Notes: generated from the sequence alone by a model not told the origin. A stretch of 64,000 nucleotides of DNA from Pyrinomonadaceae bacterium (GCA_030841085.1 JAVEDP010000030.1:38089-102088), one strand, 5' to 3'; shown: positions 1 through 9,346, counted from the first letter of the stretch. A program made the numbers and translations.

Positions 1-74
1 GCCAGGATTGCCAGCAGCAGAATCGAACTAAAAATAACGGGCGGTTTCAACCTTTGGTTCACTCCCTGAATCAT
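1..74 (-). CDS. N-terminal fragment of a probable exported or membrane protein
   Basis: An ATG on the minus strand at 74-72 opens a frame that stays open to the window edge (24 codons). It encodes a short basic stretch (QRLK) followed by a hydrophobic run ending in ILLLAIL, which looks like a signal peptide or membrane anchor. No good Shine-Dalgarno lies upstream, and the rest of the gene is outside the window, so no function can be given. Confidence 0.35.
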   Translation of the reverse strand, partial: MIQGVNQRLKPPVIFSSILLLAIL

Positions 75-124
75 AATTCAAAACGCGGCGAGAGCAAATC
101 CCGGAGCGTGCGATCGCAACCACA

Positions 125-193
125 AAGCAGTTCAGAGTCCATTTAGCTTGTTCTTTCGCGGCGGACAACCTAAAGGTTGGCTCTGAACTGCTT
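125..193. repeat. Inverted repeat in the gap downstream of pyrF
   Basis: Two 13-base arms, AAGCAGTTCAGAG at 125-137 and its exact complement at 181-193, enclose a second small hairpin (AACCTAAAGGTT, 167-178). It lies between the 3' end of pyrF and the divergent edge gene. It could be a REP-type element or help end transcription, but no T-tract follows the stem. Confidence 0.6.
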
Positions 194-257
194 CGCGGTT
201 AGCAAAGAAAAGACGTCTTGTAACTTAAACGCGGTCGCCAGTCTGTAGTTCCTCTAT

Positions 258-995
258 TCAACTTCGGCTGCCGGCCGCGCAGCTTAGCATTTCGTCAACG
301 ATCAGTTTTGCCGCGCGTGCCGGATCAGATGCAGCGATGATCGGACGGCCCACGACGAGATAGTCCGCGCCCGCCGCGATTGCCTCACGTGGTGACATCA
401 CGCGCGCCTGATCGTCCCTGGCGGCGCCCGCGGGCCGAACGCCCGGAGTAACTACAATAAATTCTGGTTTCGTGACCGCTCGGACCAACGACACTTCGCG
501 TGCCGAGGCGACCACGCCATCCAGGCCGCTGTTCATCGCGAGTTGTGCCAGGCGAGCGACCATCGCATCCGCTTTTTCCTGTACACCAATCTCGCGAAGG
601 GTGGCGTCGTCGCTGCTGGTCAACACGGTGACGCCCAGAATTGTTGGGCGCGTGAGTCCTTCACTTGCGGCACATTCCGCGACAGCGTCTGCCGTGCGAC
701 GCATCATTGCGCCGCCGCCAACGGCATGAACGTTGAACATTGAAACGCCGAGACGCGTCGCTTCCACGCCCGCGGCGGCAACAGTGTTTGGGATGTCGTG
801 AAACTTCAAGTCGAGAAAGATTTTCTCGCCGGCCTTTATGATCTCTTTTATGAAATCGGGACCGGCTGCCGTAAACAACTGCGACCCGATCTTAAACATC
901 GCCGCAATGCCGCGCAGCGAAGCCACCAACCCGCGCGCCTCATCCGCAGTCTCGACATCAAGTGCAACGATTAATTTATTTTGCACAACACTCAT
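258..995 (-). CDS. pyrF: Orotidine 5'-phosphate decarboxylase
   Basis: Catalyses the last step of de novo UMP synthesis, decarboxylation of OMP, in the cytoplasm. The 245-residue product has the usual length of the short bacterial PyrF. It shows the N-terminal LIVALDV strand, the KIGSQLF motif and the catalytic DLKFHDIPNT motif with its Lys-Asp pair, and the C-terminal phosphate-binding region (VTPGVRP, then VVGRPI). It lies 15 bases downstream of pyrD on the same strand, so the two probably form one transcript. Identification is secure. Confidence 0.97.
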   Translation of the reverse strand: MSVVQNKLIVALDVETADEARGLVASLRGIAAMFKIGSQLFTAAGPDFIKEIIKAGEKIFLDLKFHDIPNTVAAAGVEATRLGVSMFNVHAVGGGAMMRRTADAVAECAASEGLTRPTILGVTVLTSSDDATLREIGVQEKADAMVARLAQLAMNSGLDGVVASAREVSLVRAVTKPEFIVVTPGVRPAGAARDDQARVMSPREAIAAGADYLVVGRPIIAASDPARAAKLIVDEMLSCAAGSRS

Positions 996-1010
996 TCGGT
1001 TGATTCACTT

Positions 1011-2120
1011 TTAGTCGGCATAGTCCTCTGCGCGACATCCTACAGCTTCGTCGAATGAAACAAAGCCTTCGCTCGAGATAATGCGGCGTAGGCCTTCGTT
1101 AATGTCCTTCGCAATTGATGGTCCTTCATAGATGAAACCGGTGTATACCTGAATCAGGCTGGCGCCCGCCGCGATCAACTCCCAGCCATCGTTCGCATTA
1201 AAAATACCACCTACGCCGATGATAGGCAGCGTACCACGGGTCAGCTTATAGAGGGTGGCGATCGCTTTCGCGGCCTGCGGTCGTAGCGGTGCGCCGCTAA
1301 GACCACCTGCGCCAAATGCCTTCACTTTGTTGGCGTTTGTTCGCAGCCCGGCGCGTTTAGTAGTCGTGTTTGTCGCGATTAATCCGGCCACTTGATGTCG
1401 CTGCGCAACTTCAACCACCTGTTCCAGCTCGTCTTTTTCGAGGTCCGGCGAAAGCTTTATTAGCAATGGTAACAACCCGGAACGGCCGGTTTTCGTTGCC
1501 AGTTTGTCATTGCGTGTTTGCAACTCTCTTAGTAGCGCCTCCAACCGATCGGCATGCTGCAACTCGCGCAGCCGAGCTGTGTTTGGCGAACTCACATTCA
1601 CGGCGATGTAATCAGCGACGGGATAGACCAGCTCGAAACTCTTCAAGTAATCGTCAACTGCGTTTTCGAGATCGACCACCTGACTCTTGCCGATGCTCAC
1701 GCCGAGAACGCAGTCCGGTTTGTCCCGCGAAACTCGTTTGGCGAAATCGGCGGCGCCTTTGTTGTTGAACCCGGCACGGTTGATAAGGGCCTTGTCCAAC
1801 GGCAAGCGAAACAGACGCGGTCGCGCGTTTCCCGCCTGCGGATGATAAGTCACGGTTCCTGCTTCAATAAAACCAAAACCCAACGCCGCAAGATTTGAAA
1901 GCGCGATACCATCCTTATCAAAACCGGCTGCAAGTCCCACCGGGTTGTCGAACGTTAAGCCAAAGCGGCGCAACTTTCCGAAAGGGCTTCGCCGGTAACG
2001 ATCGCCGATCAATTGTTTAGTAAGCGCCGAACTAAAAGAGAGGGAAGTGAGCGCCAGTTCGTGGGCTGTCTCAGCGGGCAGGCGAAACAGTAGCGGTCGC
2101 AGCAATGAGCGGTAGATCAT
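1011..2120 (-). CDS. pyrD: Dihydroorotate dehydrogenase (quinone), class 2
   Basis: Oxidises dihydroorotate to orotate with FMN and passes electrons to membrane quinones. I place the start at the ATG at 2120, giving 369 residues that begin MIYRSLLRPLLF. This amphipathic membrane-contact helix is typical of class 2 enzymes. The frame extends 46 codons further upstream, but that part runs through a quasi-repeat and does not look like protein. Visible motifs are GLAAGFDKDG, the active-site loop VNVSSPNT with its catalytic serine, and the FMN phosphate site IGVGGI near the C-terminus. It is followed closely by pyrF and is divergent from pyrR. Confidence 0.96.
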   Translation of the reverse strand: MIYRSLLRPLLFRLPAETAHELALTSLSFSSALTKQLIGDRYRRSPFGKLRRFGLTFDNPVGLAAGFDKDGIALSNLAALGFGFIEAGTVTYHPQAGNARPRLFRLPLDKALINRAGFNNKGAADFAKRVSRDKPDCVLGVSIGKSQVVDLENAVDDYLKSFELVYPVADYIAVNVSSPNTARLRELQHADRLEALLRELQTRNDKLATKTGRSGLLPLLIKLSPDLEKDELEQVVEVAQRHQVAGLIATNTTTKRAGLRTNANKVKAFGAGGLSGAPLRPQAAKAIATLYKLTRGTLPIIGVGGIFNANDGWELIAAGASLIQVYTGFIYEGPSIAKDINEGLRRIISSEGFVSFDEAVGCRAEDYAD

Positions 2121-2132
2121 TAGAACCAACGA

Positions 2133-2271
2133 CAAGTGAAAAGTGATAAGTGACGAGCGGAACGCATTGTATCTTTTTGAACGGGTTGGCTCCACTTCGC
2201 CTGTTGTGATTCGCACCAGCGTCGAAAGTATGAATGCTTGTCGCCTGTCACTTGTCACTGTTTACTTGTTC
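2133..2271. repeat. Imperfect inverted pair of quasi-tandem AAGTGA repeats in the pyrD-pyrR gap
   Basis: The stretch at 2133-2155 is built from variants of AAGTGA. Its inverted counterpart lies at 2249-2271, and the two arms agree at 20 of 23 positions by my count. The pair brackets the divergent pyrD/pyrR region where both promoters must lie. It belongs to the STRR-like word repeats seen elsewhere in the window. Confidence 0.6.
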
Positions 2272-2289
2272 TTGTTAGTATCCCGCGCA

Positions 2290-2856
2290 ATGGATTTTCT
2301 GGAAAAAGCGCGCATCATGGATAGTGCGCGAATCAATCGCGCGCTTGCCCGACTTGCTTCCGAAATAGTTGAAGAAAACCACGGCGCCGGCGATCTTTAC
2401 CTGGTTGGGATCAGGCGCCGCGGTGTGCCGCTTGCCGAACGCATGGCCGACAAAATTGCCGATTTGGAAGGCGATCGGCCGCCGGTTGGTGTGCTGGACA
2501 TAACGCTCTACCGCGACGATCTTTCTACCGTTGGGGCCAAGCCGATCGTTAATCGCACCGAACTGCCGGGTGACATCGAGAGCCGCAACATCGTTTTGAT
2601 TGACGACGTGCTTTACACCGGCCGCACGATTCGCGCGGCGCTGGACCAGTTGATCGACTATGGCCGGCCGCGGCGCGTGCAGTTGGCAGTGCTCATCGAT
2701 CGCGGCAAAGAGCATCGCGAGCTGCCAATTCAGGCGGACTACATTGGCAAGCTGGTGCCGACCAAGAAGAGCGAGATCATTAAGGTGATGCTGCAGGAAT
2801 TTGATGAAGAAGAAGGCGTGGTAATCGTCGAACGACCGGCGACGGAAACTACTTGA
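2290..2856 (+). CDS. pyrR: PyrR: pyrimidine operon RNA-binding attenuator and uracil phosphoribosyltransferase
   Basis: Members of this family bind UMP/PRPP and pyr-leader RNA to lower transcription of pyrimidine genes, and usually have weak uracil phosphoribosyltransferase activity. The 188-residue product carries the PRPP loop [12 protein letters not shown] at about residues 102-113, the early [10 protein letters not shown] motif, and the Arg/Lys-rich surface typical of PyrR. I chose the ATG at 2290; another lies at 2317, and the longer open frame reads through repeat sequence. No strong Shine-Dalgarno is visible. It is the first plus-strand gene and precedes pyrB and pyrC. A strong terminator just after its stop codon may itself be a PyrR target. 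Confidence 0.95.
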   Translation: MDFLEKARIMDSARINRALARLASEIVEENHGAGDLYLVGIRRRGVPLAERMADKIADLEGDRPPVGVLDITLYRDDLSTVGAKPIVNRTELPGDIESRNIVLIDDVLYTGRTIRAALDQLIDYGRPRRVQLAVLIDRGKEHRELPIQADYIGKLVPTKKSEIIKVMLQEFDEEEGVVIVERPATETT

Positions 2857-2862
2857 AGCAAC

Positions 2863-2887
2863 AAGCGGCCAGCGAGGCCGCTTTTTT
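2863..2887 (+). terminator. Intrinsic terminator after pyrR with a PyrR-loop-like core
   Basis: Arms AAGCGGCC (2863-2870) and GGCCGCTT (2876-2883) enclose the five-base loop AGCGA, and six T follow the stem base. It starts seven bases after the pyrR stop. The loop and closing pairs read CCAGCGAGGC, which fits the core CCNGNGAGGY of the known PyrR binding loop. It is therefore either a plain terminator or an attenuator that PyrR could stabilise ahead of pyrB. Confidence 0.85.
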
Positions 2888-2896
2888 CTTACGCCA

Positions 2897-2957
2897 GTAG
2901 CATAGACTTCAGTCTTTGGATGCTTAGACGGCACAGACTAAAGTCTATGCCACAACG
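2897..2957. repeat. REP-like element, family A, copy 1 (before pyrB)
   Basis: A 61-base imperfect palindrome. It starts GTAGCATAGACTTCAG and ends with the inverted CAGACTAAAGTCTATGC plus CACAACG. It ends directly at the pyrB start codon. A near-identical copy lies just after pyrB at 3918-3979; others are at 63133-63194 and 63810-63870, and a half copy is near 11490. Confidence 0.85.
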
Positions 2958-3914
2958 ATGAATTTTAACCGAAAACACTTATTAGGCATCCGCGAACTCG
3001 AGGCGAGTGAGATTTCGCATCTGCTCGATACCGCCGACTCGTTTCGCGATGTCTCGAAACGTGAAGTCAAGAAGGTCCCGGCACTACGCGGACGCACCGT
3101 TATCAATCTCTTTTTCGAATCATCGACACGGACGCGCACCTCATTTGAAATTGCAGCCAAGCGACTTTCCGCCGACGCCATCAACATCAGCGTTTCAACT
3201 TCCAGCGTCAACAAGGGTGAGACGCTGCTCGACACGGCGCGAAATTTGGAAGCGATGGCGCCCGACTGCATTGTGGTGCGGCATGCGATGTCGGGCGCAG
3301 CGCACCATTTAGCGAGAATGGGCAAGGCGCCGATTATTAACGCCGGCGACGGCTCGCATGAACATCCGACCCAGGCTTTGTTGGATGCGTTAACGATTCG
3401 CGAATACAAAGGCCGCATTGAAGGTTTGAAGGTTGCGATTATTGGCGATGCGCTGCATTCGCGTGTGGCGCGGTCGAACGTTCACCTGCTCACCAAATTA
3501 AATGCTTCGGTCAGCATCGCGGGTCCCGGCACGCTCGTGCCGGATGAATTTGCTGAACTGGTCGACAATGGTTTGCGCGTCGAGCGCCGCATCGAAGACG
3601 CCATCGAAGGCGCCGACGTCGTAATGATTCTGCGCATCCAACGTGAGCGGCAGCAGGAAGCTTTTTTCCCTTCGATGCGCGAATACGCAGTTCATTATGG
3701 CTTGCGCATGGACCATCTGAAGCGGGCCGCGCCGGACGCGATTGTTATGCACCCTGGTCCGATGAACCGAGGCATCGAGGTATCTTCGGAGATAGCAGAC
3801 AGCAGCCGCTCGCTGATTCTGGATCAAGTAACTAACGGCGTGGCGGTGCGTATGGCCGTGCTTTATTTGCTAGCCGGCGGCGCGCGCAACGATGCGGACG
3901 AGAAGGGCCACTAA
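2958..3914 (+). CDS. pyrB: Aspartate carbamoyltransferase catalytic subunit
   Basis: Condenses carbamoyl phosphate with aspartate, the committed step of pyrimidine synthesis. The 318-residue product has the carbamoyl-phosphate signature [10 protein letters not shown] near residues 55-64, the HPTQALLD motif in the middle, and the aspartate-binding end with MHPGPMNRG. Length is normal for a stand-alone catalytic chain, and no pyrI is present. The ATG at 2958 follows a REP-like element directly, so its leader lacks a normal Shine-Dalgarno. pyrC follows after a second copy of the same element. Confidence 0.97.
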   Translation: MNFNRKHLLGIRELEASEISHLLDTADSFRDVSKREVKKVPALRGRTVINLFFESSTRTRTSFEIAAKRLSADAINISVSTSSVNKGETLLDTARNLEAMAPDCIVVRHAMSGAAHHLARMGKAPIINAGDGSHEHPTQALLDALTIREYKGRIEGLKVAIIGDALHSRVARSNVHLLTKLNASVSIAGPGTLVPDEFAELVDNGLRVERRIEDAIEGADVVMILRIQRERQQEAFFPSMREYAVHYGLRMDHLKRAAPDAIVMHPGPMNRGIEVSSEIADSSRSLILDQVTNGVAVRMAVLYLLAGGARNDADEKGH

Positions 3915-3917
3915 AAC

Positions 3918-3979
3918 GTAGCATAGACTTCAGTCTGTGTGATGGTTGCAAGGCACAGACTAAAGTCCATGCCACAACG
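3918..3979. repeat. REP-like element, family A, copy 2 (between pyrB and pyrC)
   Basis: Same 62-base palindrome, in the same orientation as the copy at 2897-2957, so pyrB sits between two direct copies. The stem is formed by GCATAGACTTCAGTC and its complement GACTAAAGTCCATGC. After it comes the short palindrome CAAACTAACGGTTTG (about 3994-4008), a word also found near 19435, 33783 and 40498. Confidence 0.85.
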
Positions 3980-4021
3980 CTCCGATAGCATAGGCAAACT
4001 AACGGTTTGCTTTACATAAAA

Positions 4022-5353
4022 ATGAAAGTCTTAATCGCAAACGGCTATGTAATCGATCCGGTGCAGGGAATCAACACCGGCAGAAATTTGCTGTTTGAAG
4101 AAGGCCGCATTGTCGGTTTGTTGGAACGAGGCGAGCAACCACCCGAGGACGTGGCAGTCCTCGATGCCACCGGTCTAATCGTCGCTCCCGGTTTCATCGA
4201 TATGCACACCCATCTGCGCGAGCCGGGCGCGGAGTACAAAGAAACTATTGCCAGCGGTGCTGCGGCGGCGGTTGCGGGTGGTTGGACCAGCGTGTGCTCG
4301 ATGCCAAACACCGATCCGGTAAACGACAGCGCCGCAGTAACCAGATTCATCATCGAGCAGGCGCAACACGCGCAACTTGCAAACGTCTTTCCGATTGGCG
4401 CGCTCACTAAAGCCTCGCAGGGAAAAGAACTGGCCGAGATGGGTGAGATGAGGAGCGCTGGAATCGTCGCGGTTTCAGACGACGGGCGATCGGTCGCGAG
4501 CGCCGGCATGATGCGCCGGGCGATGGAATACGCGCGCGACTTTGATCTTCCGGTGATCGATCATTGTCAGGATGCGACGTTAACCGCCGGCGGTGTTATG
4601 CACGAAGGCCACTGGTCGCTGTTGCTCGGTCTAAAGGGGATGCCGGCGGCGGCTGAAGACGTGCACGTCATTCGCGACTGCGTGCTCGCAAAGTTAACCG
4701 GCGCTGCGGTCCACATTGCGCACGTTTCGACACGCGCGTCGCTTGAGGCGGTTCGCCGCGCTAAAGATGCAGGGTTACGGGTTACTTGCGAAGTTGCGCC
4801 ACATCACTGGTCGCTGACGGATGAAGCGGTTGCCGAGTTTGACACTAATATGAAGATGAGCCCGCCGCTGCGCAGTCGCGATCATGTCGAGGCGTTGCTG
4901 GCAGGATTGCGGGACGGAACGATCGATGCAATTGCCACCGATCACGCGCCGCATCATGCAGACGAAAAGGCGTTGGAGTTTGATGAAGCGCCGTTTGGTA
5001 TCACTGGATTGGAAACAGCAATTGGCCTGGCATTCGATCTGGTGCAGCAAGGGGTTATTGATTTGGAGCGGCTGGTAGCGCTGTGCTCAACAAACCCGGC
5101 GCGAATTTTCGGACTGCAGGAACGTGGCAGGCTTGCGGCCGGCGGCCCCGCTGATATCACTATTCTCGATCCCACCTGCGAATGGACTTTCGACGTCAGC
5201 AGTTCAAGATCCAAAAGTCGCAACACTCCTTTTGATGGTCGCACAATGACGGGCGCGGCGGTTGCGACGATTGTCGCTGGACGCGTGGTCTATCTCAATC
5301 CGAATTACACTCGCATCACTGACACCAAACAGCGGCCCGCTTCGGCGAAGTAG
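4022..5353 (+). CDS. pyrC: Dihydroorotase
   Basis: Zinc amidohydrolase that cyclises carbamoyl aspartate to dihydroorotate. The 443-residue product, from the ATG at 4022, shows the metal motif MHTHLREPG (His62, His64), the carboxylated-lysine region with AYKET nearby, then DHCQDA, HVSTR and the TDHAPH motif. This is a type I (long) dihydroorotase. An ATG 15 bases upstream is possible but adds only LYIK. It is the last gene of the pyrR-pyrB-pyrC cluster; carA and carB are not in the window. Confidence 0.96.
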   Translation: MKVLIANGYVIDPVQGINTGRNLLFEEGRIVGLLERGEQPPEDVAVLDATGLIVAPGFIDMHTHLREPGAEYKETIASGAAAAVAGGWTSVCSMPNTDPVNDSAAVTRFIIEQAQHAQLANVFPIGALTKASQGKELAEMGEMRSAGIVAVSDDGRSVASAGMMRRAMEYARDFDLPVIDHCQDATLTAGGVMHEGHWSLLLGLKGMPAAAEDVHVIRDCVLAKLTGAAVHIAHVSTRASLEAVRRAKDAGLRVTCEVAPHHWSLTDEAVAEFDTNMKMSPPLRSRDHVEALLAGLRDGTIDAIATDHAPHHADEKALEFDEAPFGITGLETAIGLAFDLVQQGVIDLERLVALCSTNPARIFGLQERGRLAAGGPADITILDPTCEWTFDVSSSRSKSRNTPFDGRTMTGAAVATIVAGRVVYLNPNYTRITDTKQRPASAK

Positions 5354-5470
5354 ACCGTTCCGCGATCAAGACCAGTCAATTTTTCATTCATCGTTTGGCA
5401 GTTCTCATTTGCCATTCGCGGATTAATTTGGAAGTGCGACTGTTGCGGAACCGAGGAGCGGCCATGTTAC
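5354..5470. repeat. Quasi-tandem ATTCAT/CATTTG words after pyrC
   Basis: Between the converging pyrC and the kinase-like gene is a stretch of near-repeated words around 5380-5420 (ATTTTTCATTCATCG, then TCATTTGCCATTCGC). It is of the same quasi-tandem type as the repeats at 13010-13080 and 35890-36000. No gene or clear terminator is seen. Confidence 0.4.
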
Positions 5471-6103
5471 TCAATCGATCAAGCCTTTCGTCTTTGCCAT
5501 TTCTATTATGGTTTCCGCGATGTCGTCCAGCGGCATAAGGCTCGTGTCAATTGAGAGATGATAATTTTTGGCGCAGGTCCATTCGTGCTCGGTCATCTCG
5601 GAAAAGTATTTCTCGCGCATTGCATCAGATTCAACAATCATAGAACGAACAGCTTCCGAATCGAGCTCTTCGTACACTTCCATTAAACGTTTAATGCGAA
5701 AGCTCCGGGGCGCATGGCAAAAAATATTGAGCGTTCGCGAATGGCGCGGCAATATGTAGACGCCGGCCCAACCAATTACTACCGAGTTATGCTTGCTCGC
5801 GATGCGTCGCAAGATCTCGATCTGCTTTTGAAAGAGTTCATCGTCCGAAAAATTTCTAATCGGCGGTGGACTGTAAGGCGAGTCCGGACCGCCAAAGGCC
5901 AGGCCGCCAAGAATCTTTTCCCAGAATGACGAAACTCTTTCCGCGCGCGAAGCCACAGTTTCTTCATCGCAGCCAAACTCCTGCGCCGCCAGGTGTAGCA
6001 CTTCGCGATCTACATACTTGAATCCCAGACGGGTAGCGATAATTTGTCCGAGATAGGATCCGCCGCTGCCCATCTGTCGCGAAATGGTGATAGTTGATTT
6101 CAT
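5471..6103 (-). CDS. Cytidylate-kinase-like P-loop protein
   Basis: A 210-residue product from the ATG at 6103, beginning MKSTITISRQMGSGGS. This matches the P-loop of the cytidylate-kinase-like family (often annotated as cytidylate kinase-like), though it is not the canonical Cmk of nucleotide metabolism. YVDREVLHLAA follows, as in this family, and an Arg-rich lid-like segment (HAPRSFRIKRLMEVYEE) lies in the middle. A longer start at 6148 is possible, but family members usually begin just before ITISRQ. The substrate is unknown. It follows the export operon by about 136 bases on the same strand. Confidence 0.8.
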   Translation of the reverse strand: MKSTITISRQMGSGGSYLGQIIATRLGFKYVDREVLHLAAQEFGCDEETVASRAERVSSFWEKILGGLAFGGPDSPYSPPPIRNFSDDELFQKQIEILRRIASKHNSVVIGWAGVYILPRHSRTLNIFCHAPRSFRIKRLMEVYEELDSEAVRSMIVESDAMREKYFSEMTEHEWTCAKNYHLSIDTSLMPLDDIAETIIEMAKTKGLID

Positions 6104-6169
6104 CGTCAAGATTTCAACCTGATCTTCAACGGGCTTTTGAATCGACATCAAGCCGCACTATGTGACCTT

Positions 6170-6215
6170 CAGAGCCGTAATCCGCAGATTACGCCGATTG
6201 CACAGATTCCGAAAT
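6170..6215. repeat. Words of the CCGCAGATTACACAGATT type
   Basis: The gap between the kinase-like gene and the EmrB-like gene contains ATCCGCAGATTACGCC and TGCACAGATTCCG. These are variants of the words that form the inverted repeat at 62341-62410 and recur at about 11130. There is no coding content. Confidence 0.35.
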
Positions 6216-6239
6216 AAAAGGTCACCGCACTGAAGTCCA

Positions 6240-7847
6240 CTAATGCATCGCCACGCTGGCGCCTTTACTTTTCACTCTCTTGAACAAGAATACTGCCGGG
6301 ATACACAAGACGCACAGGAATGCCAGCAAACGAAAGTTGTCGATATAGGACAGCAGCGTCGCTTGCTTCACGAGCGTGCCGTAAATTGCGCCATAAGTTT
6401 GCACCGACGGCGCCGCAGAAACACCGGGCGTCGCCGCACCGGCCAGCTGATGCACGCGTTCCTGGAACGCCGGATCATAAGGTGTCAGGTGCGCGACCAT
6501 CGCGGCCTGGTGTGTTTGCGCACCGCGCGCCAGCATGGTGGTGACGGCTGCGATTCCGAGGCTGCCTCCGGTGTTTCGCATCAGGTTGAAAACGCCGGAA
6601 GCATTTCCGATTTGGTCGTTAGCCAGCGTACCCATCGCCATCGTAGTCAGTGGCACAAACACAAAGCCCATCGCAAAGCCGCTAATCATTCCGGGCCATA
6701 CAATGCTGCTTGAAGAGATCTGAAGATTTATGTCGCTAAACAAATAAGTAGAATACGCCAACACAACGAAGCCGAATAATAGCAGGTAACGCCCATTCAC
6801 CCTGCCGACCAGGCGGCCCACTATGATCATTGAAAGGACCGAACCGATACCGCGCGGGCTAACGGCCAACCCGCTTTGCAGTGCGGGGTAACCCATCAAC
6901 GTTTGCAGGAAAAGCGGCAACAGCGCGATTGTTCCATAAAGGACGATGCCGAGAACCGTCATCAACGCAGTGCCGACCGCAAAATTGCGATTAGCCAAAA
7001 TTTTTAGATTGACGATCGGATCCTTTGAACGCAATTCCCAAACGATGAACGCGACGAACGTCACGGCGGCGAAGATGGCCGCCCAGGTAATTAATGACGA
7101 CGAGAACCAGTCTTCTTCCTGTCCCTTGTCGAGCATGAGCTGCATGGTCCCAAGGGCCACAGCCATAAGACCAAAACCGATGTAATCGATGCGGCCCGGC
7201 CGCTGATCCTTAATGTAGGGCGGATCTTCGATAAACGTTCTGGCCATCAGTGTGGCAATGATGCCGATGGGAACGTTGATGTAGAAGATCCAACGCCACG
7301 AATAATTATCAGTGATCCAGCCGCCGAGGGTTGGTCCAATAATCGGAGCAACCACGATTCCCATTCCGTAGATCGCCATCGCCGACCCGCGCTTCTCAGG
7401 CGGAAAACTTTCCAACAGCACCGACTGCGCGATTGGTTGCAGCGCGCCGCCGCCGGCTCCTTGCAACACGCGCGCTAGAATTAACATGCCGAGACTGGCG
7501 GCGGCGCCGCAAAGGGCGGACGATGCGGTGAAGACGATGATGCAGAAGATCAGGAAACGTTTGCGACCGAAATAGCGGCCCAGCCAGTTCGTCGCCGGCA
7601 GCATGATGGCGTTCGAAACCAGATAGCTGGTCAGCACCCAAGTCGATTCTTCTGTCGACGCAGAAAGATTTCCAGCGATGTGTGGCAGCGCAACGTTGGC
7701 GACGGAAGTATCGAGAACTTCCATGAACGTCGCCAACATCACTGAAGCTGCGATCAGCCAGGGACTGAAACTGGGACTCCATTCCCCGGGCAGCGCAGCA
7801 GGCCTCGATCGCGCCGCGCCTCTGATTCGCTCAGCAAGGCTACTCAT
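6240..7847 (-). CDS. DHA2-family (EmrB/QacA-type) MFS drug exporter, 14 TM
   Basis: Proton-driven inner-membrane exporter. The 535-residue product starts its first membrane helix with SVMLATFMEVLDTSVANVALP, where the acidic residue after the first helix is typical of DHA2 proteins. It has the NWLGRYFGRKR loop, the motif-C region GMGIVVAPIIGPTLGGW, and about 14 hydrophobic segments. Its start abuts the stop of the EmrA-like adaptor, and a TolC-type gene lies upstream, so the three form a complete tripartite pump. Substrate cannot be read from sequence; drugs or toxic organics are usual for the family. Confidence 0.93.
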   Translation of the reverse strand: MSSLAERIRGAARSRPAALPGEWSPSFSPWLIAASVMLATFMEVLDTSVANVALPHIAGNLSASTEESTWVLTSYLVSNAIMLPATNWLGRYFGRKRFLIFCIIVFTASSALCGAAASLGMLILARVLQGAGGGALQPIAQSVLLESFPPEKRGSAMAIYGMGIVVAPIIGPTLGGWITDNYSWRWIFYINVPIGIIATLMARTFIEDPPYIKDQRPGRIDYIGFGLMAVALGTMQLMLDKGQEEDWFSSSLITWAAIFAAVTFVAFIVWELRSKDPIVNLKILANRNFAVGTALMTVLGIVLYGTIALLPLFLQTLMGYPALQSGLAVSPRGIGSVLSMIIVGRLVGRVNGRYLLLFGFVVLAYSTYLFSDINLQISSSSIVWPGMISGFAMGFVFVPLTTMAMGTLANDQIGNASGVFNLMRNTGGSLGIAAVTTMLARGAQTHQAAMVAHLTPYDPAFQERVHQLAGAATPGVSAAPSVQTYGAIYGTLVKQATLLSYIDNFRLLAFLCVLCIPAVFLFKRVKSKGASVAMH

Positions 7848-9314
7848 TTATTTCACTTTAACTTCAGGCACGACGGACATTCCCGGAGCAAGCAAGTGTT
7901 GCGGATCTGGAGGTTCGTCAAAAACTATTTTCACGGGCACGCGCTGCACGACCTTCACATAGTTACCGGTCGCATTCTCAGCAGGTAGCAAGCTAAAGCG
8001 CGCGCCGGTGCCTGCCTGAATGCTGTCAACGTGGCCCTTGAAGACCTTGTCGGGATAGGCATCCACCGTCAGCTCCGCGTATTCGCCGGGCCTGATTTTT
8101 CCTATCTGACTTTCCTTAAAGTTCGCAGTCACCCAAACCTCGCCGGGAACCACCGCCAGCAACGGTTGGCCCACCTGGACCAGCGCACCCACTTCCACCG
8201 ACTTGCGCGTGATACGGCCAGTCTCAGGCGCATAGATTTTTGTGTAAGAAAGTTCAAGTTCGGCCTGGTCTACCGCCGCTTTCAAACTCTCGATGTTGGC
8301 GCTCGCAGTTTGCGCTTGCGCTTCGCTAACGGAGATCTGTTCCGGCGCCGTATTCGCCTGGGCCAATCGCCCTTGCGCTTCGCTAACCTGGGCCTGCGCG
8401 CCTGTTATTTGCGTCAATGCTTTCTGCGCGTTCTGTGCTTGCGCGGATTCCGCCGAGCGAGCTTCGTTGACCCGAGCCTCGGCTGCGCTAACCTGTTGTC
8501 GCGCGGCTTCGACTCGGGCTTCAGCGGTGCGCTGGTTTGCGATCGCCGCATCCAGCTGTTGGCGCGAAATCTCATCCTTGCTGTAGAGCTGCTGATAACG
8601 ATTGACGTCCGCACCGGCGCGGATCGCTTCCGCCTGAGCACCCGCCAGTTGAGCACGCGCCTGGTCGACATTGGCGCGGGCCGTCTGCACGCCCGCCGCG
8701 GCCTGATTAATGCGATTGCGTTCAGCCGCAGCTGTTGCTCGCGCCCCGCCCACTCCTGAGCGTGCCTCGCGAACGCCGGCGGCAGCTTGTTGCACACTGG
8801 ATCGCGTAGTTGCGCGCGTCAGCGTTACTTGAGTTTGCGCCTGATGCCGTTGCGCAAGTCCGGCATCATAGGCCGCTTTGGCTTGATCGAGTTTTGCCGT
8901 GTAGTCGCGTCCGTCGAGTTCCGCCAATAGGTCGCCGGCTTTTACTTGTTGATTGTCGCTTACGTAGACTTTGGCGATATAGCCCGAAATTTTGGGACTG
9001 ACCTGAATAATATGGCCGTCAATAAAGGCATCGTCGGTAGACTCATGCGAGCGCGCATATAACCAGAAACGAAGGCCCACGATTGCCAGAACGAGCAACA
9101 CAACGAGAGCGGCGATCAGGAATGCCGGACGTTTGTATAACGGCCGCCGGCGAATTTCGTGTTCGTCGTCGTGAATGAGCGGCTCGCCATATTCATCCAC
9201 CGGTTGAGTGGGCTGTTTGCTAGCGCGCGGATCCGCGTCGGAAGCAACACCCGTTGTTTGGGTAATGGGTTGGTCCGCCGCGACCTTGTTATTGTCCTCT
9301 GACTTATTCGCCAT
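7848..9314 (-). CDS. HlyD/EmrA-type membrane fusion adaptor
   Basis: Periplasmic adaptor that joins the MFS exporter to the outer membrane channel. The 488-residue product (ATG at 9314) has a cytoplasmic head, one TM helix (about ALVVLLVLAIVGLRFWLY), a split lipoyl motif, a very long Ala/Gln/Arg-rich coiled-coil hairpin, and a beta-barrel end. The hairpin is longer than in E. coli EmrA and rich in repeated AAGVR/AEAR words. The stop codon touches the start of the exporter gene, which implies translational coupling. The tolC-type gene lies 32 bases upstream. Confidence 0.92.
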   Translation of the reverse strand: MANKSEDNNKVAADQPITQTTGVASDADPRASKQPTQPVDEYGEPLIHDDEHEIRRRPLYKRPAFLIAALVVLLVLAIVGLRFWLYARSHESTDDAFIDGHIIQVSPKISGYIAKVYVSDNQQVKAGDLLAELDGRDYTAKLDQAKAAYDAGLAQRHQAQTQVTLTRATTRSSVQQAAAGVREARSGVGGARATAAAERNRINQAAAGVQTARANVDQARAQLAGAQAEAIRAGADVNRYQQLYSKDEISRQQLDAAIANQRTAEARVEAARQQVSAAEARVNEARSAESAQAQNAQKALTQITGAQAQVSEAQGRLAQANTAPEQISVSEAQAQTASANIESLKAAVDQAELELSYTKIYAPETGRITRKSVEVGALVQVGQPLLAVVPGEVWVTANFKESQIGKIRPGEYAELTVDAYPDKVFKGHVDSIQAGTGARFSLLPAENATGNYVKVVQRVPVKIVFDEPPDPQHLLAPGMSVVPEVKVK

Positions 9315-9346
9315 AACCAATCTTCGCCAATTTAATTATTCGTTAG

